This document shows, one piece after another, positions 36,951 through 48,769 of a stretch of DNA of 64,000 nt (its first letter is position 1; each line of letters opens with the position of its first letter). The translations under genes were made by a program, and so were the position numbers. The notes beneath the pieces were generated by a model. The model worked only from the letters and a program-made list of their open reading frames with translations. It had not been told where the DNA came from and did no database searches. The stretch is from Diadophis punctatus similis (taxonomy: Eukaryota; Chordata; Lepidosauria; Squamata; Dipsadidae): NCBI GenBank assembly GCA_023053685.1, contig JALIGW010000016.1, positions 5,154,001 through 5,218,000 of the forward strand. The letters are read 5' to 3'.

Positions 36951-39579
36951 TTGTGTGTGAGAGAGAAAGAGAGAGGGGGGTGGGGGGCTTCTTCATGCTA
37001 CTCTTCTTAGTAGCGTATTTTCCTACAATGGCTACTTCTAATTTTGAGAAGACCATTTCCCACGGAAAATTCTCAGCCCTGTGGTCCCTGCCAATGTTTT
37101 ATTTAATTCCTATCCAACCAAGCCTGCTGCTAGACTCTCCAACCAGCAGGGTGCTCTAAGGCTTTCTCAAATCAAATAAGATTTAAGATTAGTGTAAGTA
37201 TGAATAAACAATGTACTTGATTGGATTTAGAAGCAAAACCTGAGACCAGCTCTATTCTACTACTTGCATGTTCTAAAAATAGAAATAAAACTCTGAGATC
37301 TATTACCAGTTCTACATTTTTCGCAACAATAACCGTTGAAGTTGAACTCAGTTGGAATCTTGGTATGCAAAGGAAGTTTATTCAGTACATCCTTCATTCA
37401 GCTTAACAGTTTCCTTAAGGAATTCATTTTTCAACCACAGTGTACATACAGAAAGATTGGGTATTTATGCAATACAGTCAAAGAAGTTACTTGGCAAAGA
37501 TGCTCACCCATGCCTGCCTTGTAAACAAACCTCACTTCTGGTGCATTGAGCATTCTTGGTCTCCCTTGCTGGCTTCCCCTCTTTAGCTGCTTGTCTTTGC
37601 CAGTCCTGATTTGCTCTCCCACCATCACACACTGGGTGCTCCCTGCTCTCCGGGACTCTAGTTGAAACTATAATTACTTTCACAGACAGGCCAATTTATT
37701 TGCTGGCCAATTCACCTTTTCTGAGCCCAGGGCTCTATCAGAGAAAAACCCTGTGCATTTTCCCATTAGTGCTTACTTATTATGAGTACTCCTGTCATCC
37801 ATTCTCCTAAAGGAGCCCCTTTATCTCTTGTCTCCCTTTGCACTCCCTTAAGTTGTGTTTGATTTACAACTTTTCACACTTTAAAGCTGTACTCCTTTCT
37901 CCCTAACTCTTTCTCAGTTTAAATTTCCATCTTGTTTTCCTAAGCTAAGCACTTCCTTTCTCTTTTTCCTAATTGTTGATTTGAGGCTTGGTCTCACTGG
38001 TCTCAAACTGGTCTGCTTCGAGCAGTATTCCTGGTTCTGCTCTTAGCTTAGTCTGTTCTCGAGCCTCACAATCCTACATCTTTTCTCATTCTAAGTTTAA
38101 TTTCCTCCTCCTCACTTTTTCAGAAGAACCTCCCTTCTCATGTTTCAATTTTTGTGTTGGTGCTCCTTGGTTAACTAAGAAGTCCCTTATCTCATCCTGT
38201 GGTCTAATTGCCTTCTTTCCTCCCTTTATCTCTGCATCCTCTTTCTTCTTTTCTAACATTCTGTTAATTACAGATCCCAGACATGCAAATGCCTTGGCAC
38301 CCAAATTATTTCCTTGATTTTCATAGCAACCCCTTAGCAATTTGCGTACAAAAGGCAGACTGCAATTCTAATAAACCAAAACATCTTAAAATTAATGTTA
38401 TGCAATAATAAGTTACAAGCATTCCAGGTAAATACTTCCAACTGCTGAGGGGTGTTAGCTAAACCCAGGATTCGGTCTAGGCTTGGTGTGTTGAAGATAG
38501 AATGTACAAAGGTTGATCTCCCATCTTTCAACCATAACATTCAACTGTAACTTAACCAGGTACATCTTTAAGCCAAACACACAGAGCCGGTAGTAATGGA
38601 AAATGGAAATGAACAAGCCTGAGCATGATCTTAAGTGGCATTGTTACATTTTCAAAAAGTAAGTGGCAACCAAATGCAATTCTTATATTGGAAGGAGATA
38701 CCCCCTTAGAGAACCCAGTAAGTTTGTACACTGTAAGCCATTACTAACCATCAGATGACATTGCAAGCTGCCACATAATTTACCAATTCCTTCTTGCCAA
38801 TCCCAAAAGGTTTGTGGTGAGAATCGGACACTTTGTAGGGGTTGTGTTGTTCCCACACACACCAGAACGGGGAGGGGGGGAAGTCAAGAGGCATAAAGGA
38901 TCAATTGAGCAGCAAGCAGCTCCATACACTATAAGGACGGCTGATCTTTCTCCCTTTCTTTGCATGCCTGTGGGTTATGATGAAAGGCATAGGGCACTGG
39001 ACTGGGTGACCAGCCCTGACCTTCACCTCATTTTTCTGAAAGACAAATGGCTATTTAAACCACATGCAAAACAAAACCGTATTTGTTTGGGGTCATGATG
39101 GCACATAGAATCATACTTAGACCAGGTGATAGAAGAGAACATGGTAGTTTCAAAGGGATTTTATGGAGAACTTTCTTAACTATAATTTATGTTAGCCACA
39201 AGATGGCTTGGTTCCAGTTTTAGGATTCTGCTGCCCCTTTCATACACCACAACTGCCAGAATTCAAACAGATTGGTAACAGGGAGCTCATTTCAATGGCA
39301 CCAGAATAAGACTGCTGTCCTATACATAACATATAGAAATAAACTTTATGGAACCCATTATGATTTCTGAGTACATAGAATTTGGCTGTATGTTATATAA
39401 ATCTATTTTCACAGAGTACAATAGAGTCCCGAAAACCATTTTAAATTGTCATTCAAGAAGAAACCTGTACAATTTCAGAACATGCTCATTTGCATCTTGA
39501 GACAGCTTTTAGCTTTATAGGACACAGCAAAACTTGCAATCCTATGCAAACTAATATAGATGTAAGAGCTCCTTAACAA

Positions 39580-39816
39580 GAGCTGAGGTGGCGCAGTGGT
39601 TAGAGTGCAGCACTGCAGGCTACTTCAGCTGACTGCTAGCTGCAGTTCAGCGGTTCAAATCTCACCGGCTCAAGGTTGACTCAGCCTTCCATCCTTCTGA
39701 GGTCGGTAAAATGAGGACCCAGATTGTTGGGGGCAATATGCTGACTCTGTAAACTGCTTAGAGAGGGCTGTAAAGCACTATGAAGCGGTATATAAGTCTA
39801 AGTGCTATTGCTATTA
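39580..39816 (+). mobile_element. tRNA-derived squamate SINE, complete plus-strand copy
   Basis: It starts GAGCTGAGGTGGCGCAGTGG. The A box TGGCGCAGTGG lies at 39589-39599 and the B box GGTTCAAATCT at 39652-39662, so the head is tRNA-derived with internal Pol III promoters. The body has AGCCTTCCATCCTTCTGAGG and the end is GTCTAAGTGCTATTGCTATT. No clear target duplication was seen. It is the reference copy for the other SINEs of this family here. Confidence 0.93.
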
Positions 39817-40314
39817 ATACAAAAATTTGGTGGATTCTAAAAAAAATTAAAATAACATAAGTAAAATAAGTTGGTTGGCTTATATCCAAGTAACAACACA
39901 CAGGAATGGACTAATATGATTATTGTCCTGGGGTTAATGTGAGATTTTAATTTTTAAAGTTTTTAAAAAATATTCTAAAGAATATCAACTGATGTTCATG
40001 AATGTGTCCATTATGTAAAGAGATTTCTTAGCAATCTCTTTTTACAGACATCTTCCAACTACTTTTAAAACTATTCCATTTCTCAGGACACAGCAGGAGT
40101 TTATCTGTGATGCTGGGTCACAAAAGAACATTTCACCTGTACCAAATTTTAAAGTAAGAATAAATAAAAAATACTTGAGCTAATTACTAAAGGACAAATA
40201 AATTATTTGAAGAAATAGTTGGAAGAAATCCTAAATTATTTCTTTTTTATAGGAATAATTATTCTTTATTAGAATGCTGGGAAAAGAAACACCCGAATGC
40301 ACTCACACGCGCAC

Positions 40315-40334
40315 ACCACATACACTCACACACT

Positions 40335-40394
<60 letters not shown>
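40315..40394. repeat. (CA)n microsatellite
   Basis: An uninterrupted (CA)n run of about 60 bp, preceded by imperfect CACACGCGCACACC units. Confidence 0.97.
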
Positions 40395-40396
<2 letters not shown>

Positions 40397-41357
40397 GGCT
40401 CTTGATGTCTTATTGTTTTGTTAATGGTGTTCCCATTTTGCAAAATTTCATTTTTAGTTATTTTTCTTTGAACTCTATTCAGTCCCAAAGGGTTTGAACA
40501 ACCATTTAAAACAAAGCATAAAAGAAACAAGTGCAAGCAAAAGTGTCGGCATTTTTCCATATACAGTATTTTCATTGGCTAGCATCTATTTTTTCTGGCA
40601 TTGGCATGCATTTGTTCTCACTGTGCTTGTAAAATTTTCTGTGAGAAGAGCAGGAGGTGGAGTATTTTGACCATCAGTTTGCTTCCATCAGCAGCCATAG
40701 GGGACCAATGCATATTTTTTTTTGAAATGTGTATTTGTCTTTCCTCTCCCCTCCCTCCCTCCTTCCAATTCTTGTGTATTTGAAGATGCCACTTCAATGA
40801 TCTGACTAATCAGTCTACATTGGCAAGTCCTTATTAACAAATGGTCTCTTAGCTTTGATATTGATAATGAGAGTCTCTGGCAGATTCATATCTCCATTGA
40901 CCCCCAAGAGCAAATGTGTGACTTTCCCAAGCAGACACTTGCCAGCTATTTACATTTGACCTAGTCTGACTAACTAATACAAAGGTTAGGAAAAAGGCTG
41001 ATTTTGTCCATCTGCTGTACACTAAAGTAAAATATCTTCTACTTGGTCTACGTTGGAAATGTATTCTTTAAGTTATTAAAGAATAAACTAAGAATAAGAA
41101 AGTTGCATTATCCTACACTACCGTACCCATGATTTTTTATGGTCCTTATAGATTTGCATTTTCAGCTCTATTTTCTCTGACTTGAAATATATCTGTATTG
41201 ATAACTGTGTTTGCCAGTTCACTGAGTAGAGTAAACCCAGGAACATTTTTTTACAGCAAGAGTAGATTGAAAGACATCAAGAAACTAAAATCTGTAGCCG
41301 TTCTTGAGATCTTCACATTAGATTTCTATTTTTCCCCATTAGCAGCAGCAAATAAAA

Positions 41358-41815
41358 CGGAATAGAATAGAATAGAATAGAATAGAATAGAATAGAATAG
41401 AATAGAATAGAATAGAATAGAATAGAATAGAATAGAATAGAATAGAAGAATAGAGCAGAACAGAGCAGAGCAGAGCAGAACAGAACAGAACAGAACAGAA
41501 CAGAACAGAATAGAATAGAATAGAATAGAATAACAAAGTTGGAAGGGACTTGGAGGTCTTCTAGTCCAACCCCCTGCTTAGACAGGAAACCTTACACCAC
41601 TTCAGACAAATGGTTATCCAACATCTTCTTAAAAACTTCCAGTGTTGGAGCATTTACAACTTCTGGAGGCAAGTTGTTCCACAGATTAATTGTTCTGTCA
41701 GGAAATTTCTCCTTAGTTCTAAGTTGCTTCTCTGCTTGATTAGTTTCCACCCATTGCTTCTTGTCCTCGGGTCCTTTGGAGAATAGTGCCTGAATGGAGA
41801 ATGATGTCTGAAAAC
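41358..41815 (-). mobile_element. CR1-type LINE 3' end with AATAG/AACAG tail
   Basis: On the minus strand, 41815-41592 encodes the end of CR1 ORF2 (INLWNNLPPEVVNAPTLEVF, then a stop), followed by the 3' UTR and a long pentanucleotide array at 41358-41533 on the plus strand: (GAATA)n with an internal block of GAGCA and GAACA variants. It is nearly identical in layout to 26918-27345. Confidence 0.92.
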
Positions 41816-42076
41816 AAAGCAAAACCTTCTGAAGTCTCTTTAAGCGGTTTGTTTTTCTCCAATCTCCATAAAATATGGCTATTCATTGGTTGGTTCATTC
41901 AACTAAACTTTTGTGAATCTGTTGACTAGTTTAGAGAATTATGTTAAAATACCAGCTTTGGAACAATTTCTTAGATTCAGGTTTCCACAAGACACAAACC
42001 TACGGAGTGGTTTTCTCTGGCTTCAGTTTAGTCAGTTCAGTGAACCTGACTGTTCTTCAGTCAACAGTGGTTAAAT

Positions 42077-42190
42077 AAATTTTGGCTGAGTGTGTAGAAT
42101 TGTAGAAACCCAATTGTAAAATTGTAAACAATAGTTTGGTAAATTTTGGCTGAGTGCGTTGAATTGTAAAACCCAATTATAAAACTGTAA
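42077..42190. repeat. Two-copy tandem duplication
   Basis: AAATTTTGGCTGAGTGTG (42077 on) recurs as AAATTTTGGCTGAGTGCG (42141 on), each followed by GAATTGTA and AACCCAATT. The period is 64 bp and the copies differ at several bases. Nothing suggests a function. Confidence 0.85.
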
Positions 42191-43057
42191 GTGCAGATCA
42201 TATGAGTTATCTTGAACTTCTTATAAAAAAAAGAAAACACGGAATAAATCCTTTGTCTTCAACTTTGCCTTCCAATATTACAAACAAAGCCTGTACTGAG
42301 GGGTTGGGGGAAGTACTGAACATTAATAGATCCTACTCTAATTGATTTTTTTGTTCTGTAAATAAAATCCAACAAAAGCTGCAGGACTTTTGCCAGTGAA
42401 ATTTATGGGCATTTGAATCCAAGCTTTTCTACTTTGGACAATAAAGTTCAGCTAAAATGTTTCTTACAGAAAAATAAACTTAAGAATTTATATTGCTAAG
42501 ACAGAATTCATGAAAATGTAGCCACAGCAGGTGAGAACAACATAAAGTATTCAATACTTTGAATTATTTTGAAAGAATGACCGATTATTTGTCTGTCTTA
42601 GAATGCTCAAACTGTGAAATTGTAGGGGTGACTGGATGAAAGTTTTCTTCAGACTGGTATCTTTGACAAAAGAGTAAGAATGAAAAACATGAGATCATTA
42701 TTCCATCTACCCTACTGTTGAGCAAATCTTCTATACTCAAATGAGGTTTGCTGATCTCTAATCCTTCTCAATAAATGTGGCCAACCACACACTACAGTTC
42801 CATTGATTTCCCAGGAATGGAATTATAGCTAATCTCACTGTCTTGGGGCAGCACCTGTGGTCCAAGTCCAAGTAATTCAGCAGCATCTTAATCAAATAAA
42901 TAAAATAACTTAATCAAATAAATAAAATAACTGGTTAATAAATATAGAGACCATCTGATTAACTTCGTGTGATCTTTTTAATTTGTGAGTACAGAATGCA
43001 GACTAAATAATGTCCCACTTTCTTAAAATTCTGTGGCCAAAGATAAATCATGTAAAC

Positions 43058-43359
43058 CAGTGGTGGGTTTCAAAAAAATATTTTTTTTTACTACCAGTTC
43101 TGTGGGTGTGGCTTGGTGGACATGGTGTGGCTTGGTGGGAGTGGCAAGGGAAGTTTACTGCAAAATATTCATTCCCTCCCCACTCTAGGGGAAAGTTACT
43201 GCAAAATCCCCATTTCCTCCCAATCAGCTGGGACTCAGGAGGCAGAGAATAGATGGGACGGGGCCAGTCAGAGTTGGTATTTACCGGTTCTCCGAACTAC
43301 TCAAAATTTCCGCTACCAGTTCTCCAGAACTGGTCAGAACCTGCTGAAACCCACCTCTG
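43058..43359 (+). mobile_element. hAT-like family A element, two-unit copy
   Basis: The termini are CAGTGGTGGGTTTCA and TGAAACCCACCTCTG. A perfect 8-bp target duplication ATGTAAAC lies at 43050-43057 and 43360-43367. It carries two minisatellite-type units (AAGTTTACTGCAAAAT, AAAGTTACTGCAAAAT). It is the best-preserved short reference for the expanded copy at 1-800. Confidence 0.95.
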
Positions 43360-44189
43360 ATGTAAACCCCATTTGAAAACAACACATTTAAAGCACGCAC
43401 GCAGGTACACATGCACTCACGTAAACACACACAGACCCCTAATATTAGCTACTGCATAGCATGGGAAGGCTTTATGATCTTTAAGAGAAGCTCAGAATGG
43501 GGGAATTTTAGCTGACGTGATTACATCTCACGGCAGCCCTTGCAATAACAAATATACTAGGTGAAATTATAGAATAAACTCAGGTTTGAGACCCCAGATT
43601 GCTGAATTTAAAGTAAGGTCTTGGCATCAAAGAAAGCAAAATATTTAATCAATATGATATTTATTAATATCTCTACTGTGGGTCAGTTTTAAGAATTTGC
43701 ATTTGTTTCCTAGAGGCACTGGATTCAATAAAGAAAAAGAATAAGAATAACTTATTTAATTGGTCTTTTCTTTTCTACTAACCTTGCTTTGCTACAGCTT
43801 TCCTAATATGAATACATTTTCATCCTGCCATCTATACCTGTCACATTAAAAATAATGAAGTGAGATGTTAAGTTTCAAAAATGATTATACATGAGCGCTC
43901 AGAGAAGAGAGCTTGAAGCCATTTCAGCAAGATGGAAAACCACAGAGTATAATATGACTGTGTTGTGACTTAACATAATTTTAAAGAAAAGCAGTTCCCT
44001 AAAGGAAAGCATGATTTCAATTTATTTTCCTTATATACCGTATTTTTCGGAGTATAGGACGCACCGGAGTATAGGACGCACCTAGATTTTAGAGGAGGAA
44101 AACAAGGAAAAAAGTATTCTGAACCAAATGGTGTAGTAATATATTATTTAATAAAATACCAGTGTAGCAGAATACTTTTTACAATCATG

Positions 44190-44615
44190 TATACTTTTTA
44201 CAACCATGTACACTTTTTACAAACTTCAAACTTGACAGCTTTAAGACTTGTGGACTTCAACTCCCAGAATACCTTCTCCAGTCATGCTGCTCAGGAATGG
44301 GAGTTGAAGTCCACAAGTCTTAAAGGTGTCAAGTTTGAAGTTTGTAAAAAGTGTACATGGTTGTAAAAAGTCTTGCCAAGTTTGAAGACCCTTGCACCCC
44401 TAACCCAGGGGTCTTCAAACTTGACAGCTTTAAGACTTGTGGACTTCAACTCCAATTCCTGAGCTAGCATGACTGGAGGAGGAATTCTGGGAGTTGAAGT
44501 CCACAAGTTTGAAGACCCTTGCACCCCCTTGGCAAGTTTAAGACTTGTGGACTTCAACTCCCAGAATTCCTCCTCCAGTCATGCTAGCTAGAGTTGAAGT
44601 CCACAAGTCCTCCCG
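44190..44615. repeat. Cluster of inverted repeats with CTTGTGGACTTCAACTCC
   Basis: An inverted pair spans about 44190-44371 (ACTTTTTACAACCATGTACA ... TGTACATGGTTGTAAAAAGT). A second group to 44615 repeats GACTTGTGGACTTCAACTCC and its complement several times, with GGAGGAGGAATTCTGGGAG. It lies inside the 44038-45362 element. Confidence 0.85.
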
Positions 44616-44729
44616 GTCTCGCAGCCAGTTCCCTCCTGAAGTTCAAGGGCTGCAACTTGAGCTGAGCAGATCTGCGGCGAAAGCGGCGGCTCCTGGTTTT
44701 CCCGGCCAAGAGAAGAGCAGCTGAGGAAG

Positions 44730-45043
44730 CAGGCGAAGCTCGGCGGCAGGCAGGTGTTTTGGAAGCGCTGAGGGCAGCCCTCTCGCTTAGCCGGCAGCAG
44801 CGGGCGCAGCGAGTTCCGTCCCCACGCGCGTCCCCGGCGCTTGCTGTGGCGACGCTGTTTTCTCCGAGACCTTTGTCTCGGAGAAGGAGCAGTAGACAAA
44901 GGTCTCGGAGAAAACAGCGTCGCCACAGCAAGCGCCGGGGACGCGCGTGGGGACGGAACTCGCTGCGCCCGCTGCTGCCGGCTAAGCGAGAGGGCTGCCC
45001 TCGGCGCTTCCAAGACACCTGCCTGCCGCCACGCCTCGCCTGC
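44730..45043. repeat. CpG-rich near-perfect palindrome, about 148-bp arms
   Basis: The left arm ends TCTCCGAGACCTTTGTC at 44877. The right arm starts at 44895 with GACAAAGGTCTCGGAGA and mirrors the left to about 45043 with few mismatches. The loop is about 17 bp. The arms contain GTCCCCACGCGCGTCCCC, GGCGACGCTG and many other CpGs, unusual for this A+T-rich intron. Confidence 0.92.
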
Positions 45044-45624
45044 TCGTACGCCCGCTCGCTCGCAAGCGGGCAGCGGTGGGGATCGAAGCGGAGCGGTGGC
45101 ACCTCGAAAGGTGCTAGCTCAGGAATGGGTGGCGGGGGCAAGCAGCGGTGGTGGCGGCGGCAAGCAACAACAGGGACGGCGGGGGCAAGCAGCGGGGGGG
45201 GCAAGCGGCGGGGGCGGAGGCAGCGGCGAGCGGCGGGGAAAACTTCCGAAGGGTGGGGGCTGGGGGGGGGGTTGGGGGCTGCATTCGGTGTATAGGACGC
45301 ACCCACTTTTTGACCCCCTTTTTGGGAGTAAAAAGGTGCGTCCTATACTCTGAAAAATACGGTAGTTTAAGACACACTTTTGGGAGATTTCAGTTGGACT
45401 CGTTTTTAGAAGCTGCAAGTTATTGTGGTACCAAAATGAATGGCTTAGTATTTGTCTAAAATGGAAAGAAAAATCTGCTTTTTAGACACAAACGGTTAGG
45501 ATTTACCTCTGATAGTTATGAACTAAAATGCTTAGTAGAAAATGAACATGGTATAATTGGCACTCATTGAAAACTGTATCAATAACTAGACAAGTCAGGA
45601 ATCATTTGTCCAGTCCGGGTTGTA

Positions 45625-46260
45625 TTTGTATTTTGTATTTGTATTTGTTTATTTGTCAAGCATATATGATTATAAGCAAAGTATAAACAGTAAAACATGA
45701 TTGAATATATATGTAATAGTACAAGCATGAATAAGAGTAAAAGAGGTAAGAATATATGTGTACATTAGGACAGGAACGGTAGGCACGCTTGTGCGCTTAT
45801 GCACGCCCCTTACCGACCTCTTAGGAATGGGGTGAGGTCGATGGTAGATAATCTGAGGTTGAAGTTTTTGGGGTTTGGGGAAGAAACTACTGAGTCAGGT
45901 AAAGTGTTCCAGGCATTGACAATTTTGTTGTTGAAGTCGAATTTTTTGCAGTCAAATCTGGAGCTGTTTACATTAAGTTTGTATCTATTGTGAGCTCGTG
46001 TATTATTGCGGTTGAAGCTGAAGTAGTCGTTAACAGGTAGGACATTGAGGCAGATAATTTTGTGAGCTACACTTAGGTCAGATCAAAGGCGGCGGAGTTC
46101 TAAATTTTGAAGTCCCAAAATTTCAAGTCTGGTTTCATAAGGAATTCTGTTGTGAACAGAGGAATGTAATACTCTTCTTGTGAAGTATCGCTGGACATTC
46201 TCAATTGTGTTACTGCACCTTTCTTGAAATTTGACCACAGTGACAGATGCTCTAATCATA
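45625..46260 (-). mobile_element. CR1-like LINE 3' end (second family, copy 3), uninterrupted
   Basis: Minus-strand coding sequence from about 46250 leftwards includes RYFTRRVLHSS, RIPYETRLEILGLQ, an in-frame stop, and KFDFNNKIVNAWNTLPDSVV near 45925. It then ends with a 3' UTR sharing GGGGCGTGCATAAGCGCAC with copies 1 and 2. The point where hAT elements sit in copies 1 and 2 is intact here (ATCTGAGG, 45851-45858). The stop shows it is dead. Confidence 0.82.
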
Positions 46261-47214
46261 TCCTCTTTTAGACCATTATATCACATTATCTGATATAGTT
46301 TAAAACTTGCTCAGAAAGTTCATCTGGTCCAGAATGCTGCACATCACCTCTGGAGCCAGTTAAAAGGAACACAAAGAAAAGTATCATTGATGGCTCTTAA
46401 TCTAGTTAGTTTCCAGTAACAATTCACAGTGCTGATGATATGGCATTAAATCAAATATCCTGGAAGTCAGTTTTCAAGACAATTTCTGTGACCACGAAGC
46501 TGGAATATATCTGATGACCAAAGGGGAACTTAACAAGTGTCTGCTATTTATACCTTATTCAGGTCTACAAAAGCAGGACGTATATCATATATGCCAAGAT
46601 AAGGACTACCGTAGTGAGTTTCAAAAATACAGATTTGAAACCCCTTTGCAAAGTATATCATGAAGCCAGTAAGTTTTATTCAGATGGTAGGCTCTATTTG
46701 GAGGCCCATTCTTGTCCAGTTGACTCTGGAAGTTGCAGGCCAAGGCTGTAAGCTAGACTGCAGTATCTAAAAATACCTTGGAAAAAGGTAATAGTGAACC
46801 CTTTCAATATCTTTGCTAAAAAATAAACACCCCTGCTTGGATTTGATCAATAAATCACCCTGGAGTTGAATTCAAGTTGAAGGAGGCTTTATCTTTTATT
46901 CCTATATCATAATGAATTTATTTCCAGAGAAAAGCCTGGAATCATATTCCTGCAGTTCTTTATTTATTTATTTAGTGTGTGACATTTGTACGTTGAGAGC
47001 CAGGGAGTTTACAATGTTATTACAGAATAGTTTGGCTGCCAAAGATTGCTAGTTCGTTTAGTTTACGCTTGCACTATCCAGGGTGCACTGCAGGAGGCGA
47101 ACTAGCTCCACACACAGAGTAGCTAACAACATCTGTAGGAGTGTCGGCATCATCCTGGGCTTTTCTCCACTGATTTCACTATGCATTCAGACAGGTCCGG
47201 CGCTGGTTGGTTTC

Positions 47215-47350
47215 TTGGTACTGCGCAAAATGCCACTAACTTCCCACCAGAGTGGTACCTATTTATCTACTTACATTTTACATGCTTTCAAACTGCTAGG
47301 TCAGCAGAAGCTGAGGTGAGTGATGGGAGCTCACTCCCTCATGAGATGCT
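47215..47350 (-). mobile_element. Decayed SINE of the 11457-11798 family
   Basis: ACTTCCCACCAGAGTGGTAC, CTATTTATCTACTTACATTT, CATGCTTTCAAACTGCTAGG and CAGCAGAAGCTG match, in order, the block at about 11605-11690. The tRNA-like head is largely unrecognisable, with only GGGCTCGAACTGCTGG remaining of the B box region. Confidence 0.75.
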
Positions 47351-48769
47351 AGGGCTCGAACTGCTGGAGTACACTTGTAATTTCACTGGCAGTGGATAAG
47401 GGAAACCAGGACAAAGAACATTGGATAGTTCAGATGTTGCAAAACTACACTTGTCTCCGTCCCTACAAAGCATGGCTAGCGGTGATGGATGTTGGAGTTT
47501 AATAACATTTGGGCAGCTGTAGGGTGACCTGTGCTTATATTAGGTTTTGTGAACTCAACAGAAACACATGTATGTGCTCTGAAGCTATAATGCTGTGATG
47601 GAATAATGGAAATTGCAATTTAACATAGCTGGAGGAGGCTGTCACGGGGAACACTAGCGGTTGTATTCTGAAAAAACGGTGATAATTTGCTAGCTACTAT
47701 CCTCAAATTGAATGTCAGCCTACAAATTTATTCCTTGTTTACAGCTAATAATGAGAGAGCAATATATAACACAAAGACTGCCAATAACTATGTAAGAGTG
47801 TTGCAATTTTATTTCCTAAAATTTAATTGCAAAAGCTTCAGGTTTGTGGAATCTTTTTTTACTCTAATCTTCTTTGAGTTCCAACATCAGACTCACAAAA
47901 TGATGTGCCTTGTTAATTCTGGCAATACTTTTTTGCCAACCATCTGTAAAGAGCAGTGCCAGAAGATATGGAAGCTCCCTGAAGCAGGTCTCCTAAAACC
48001 CATTTGACAGTCAGAACTGCAATTATTAAGCAAGATCCAGACATTCAAGAGATCATAAACTGATTGAGCGTTCTTAAGGGACTAGCTTAAAACTCACATT
48101 AGAAGGCTCGGGGTGGAGTTAACAATATTTTTAAATAATATTTTATTAGTAAATCCAATGGCAAGCCACTTCCACGTGGCTGCCAAGAAAACAATACAGG
48201 CATAACTTACTAGATATTAGGAGCCAAGATTGCTTGGAATATTTCTCTTTTCTTTCAGTCACATTTTGTTTTTGTTTTTTTATCATAGAAAATATCAATT
48301 TTCACCTCTACTAAATTTTTTTAGATTTTTTGGGAAATCTTGCCTTGTGTATGTGATAGGTGATTTTTGGTTGTTTTAATATGCCTTAAAAACATTGGGA
48401 CACTGTGAAATATTTAACATGATATTTAACATTCTTGAGGCAGAGAAACAACACTGGATCCTGCAACAGTATCCTGGGATATTCTCCTTCATTTGTGAAT
48501 GAAGGCATAAGAAGACGTATATTTGCCTTCAGTCATGAAACAAATTCTGTCTTAATCTGCCAGCACTTTGCTTTTCTCCTTAGCACATGGAATCTCTTTG
48601 TGTACTATGCAGATTATGTTGCCTAGATTTAGGGAATTAAGATGTGAGAATTTTGAGGCAGCCAGATAGTAGGTTCTTCAGCTTGTTTATTTAGGAATTA
48701 GTACCAGGCTTTTCCTATTACATTAATATCCTATCATCTGCCCCGAGGTCTTTATTGCTGGAGCACTTA

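Larger units (their letters stand above)
44038..45362. mobile_element. TA-flanked TIR element (CCGTATTTTTCGGAG family), 1.3-kb copy
   Basis: The termini are CCGTATTTTTCGGAGTATAG and TATACTCTGAAAAATACGG, with TA on each side (44036-44037, 45363-45364). The subterminal GGACGCACC / GGTGCGTCC pair is also inverted. The interior is mosaic: inverted repeats around GACTTGTGGACTTCAACTCC (44190-44600), then a large CpG-rich palindrome (44730-45043), then a G-rich tract. There is no transposase; the 170-240-residue ORFs lie in the palindrome and G-rich region and mirror each other. Confidence 0.88.

Noticed and set aside
37310..38600. Possible LTR or captured gene in a pyrimidine-rich stretch
   Set aside because: No TG/CA termini, target duplication, polyadenylation signal in place, or long ORF could be established.
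39580..39665. Possible functional tRNA gene (good A and B boxes)
   Set aside because: The head continues into a SINE body shared with several other copies; no tRNA cloverleaf end.
40411..40450. YCFVNGVP-like reading as a possible next ATP8A2 exon (expected FVNGFSG)
   Set aside because: Only four residues agree, there is no acceptor before it and the rest does not match.
44584..45459. GC-rich ORFs of up to 240 residues
   Set aside because: They lie in the palindrome and G-rich part of a transposon, occur as mirror images on both strands, and match no family.
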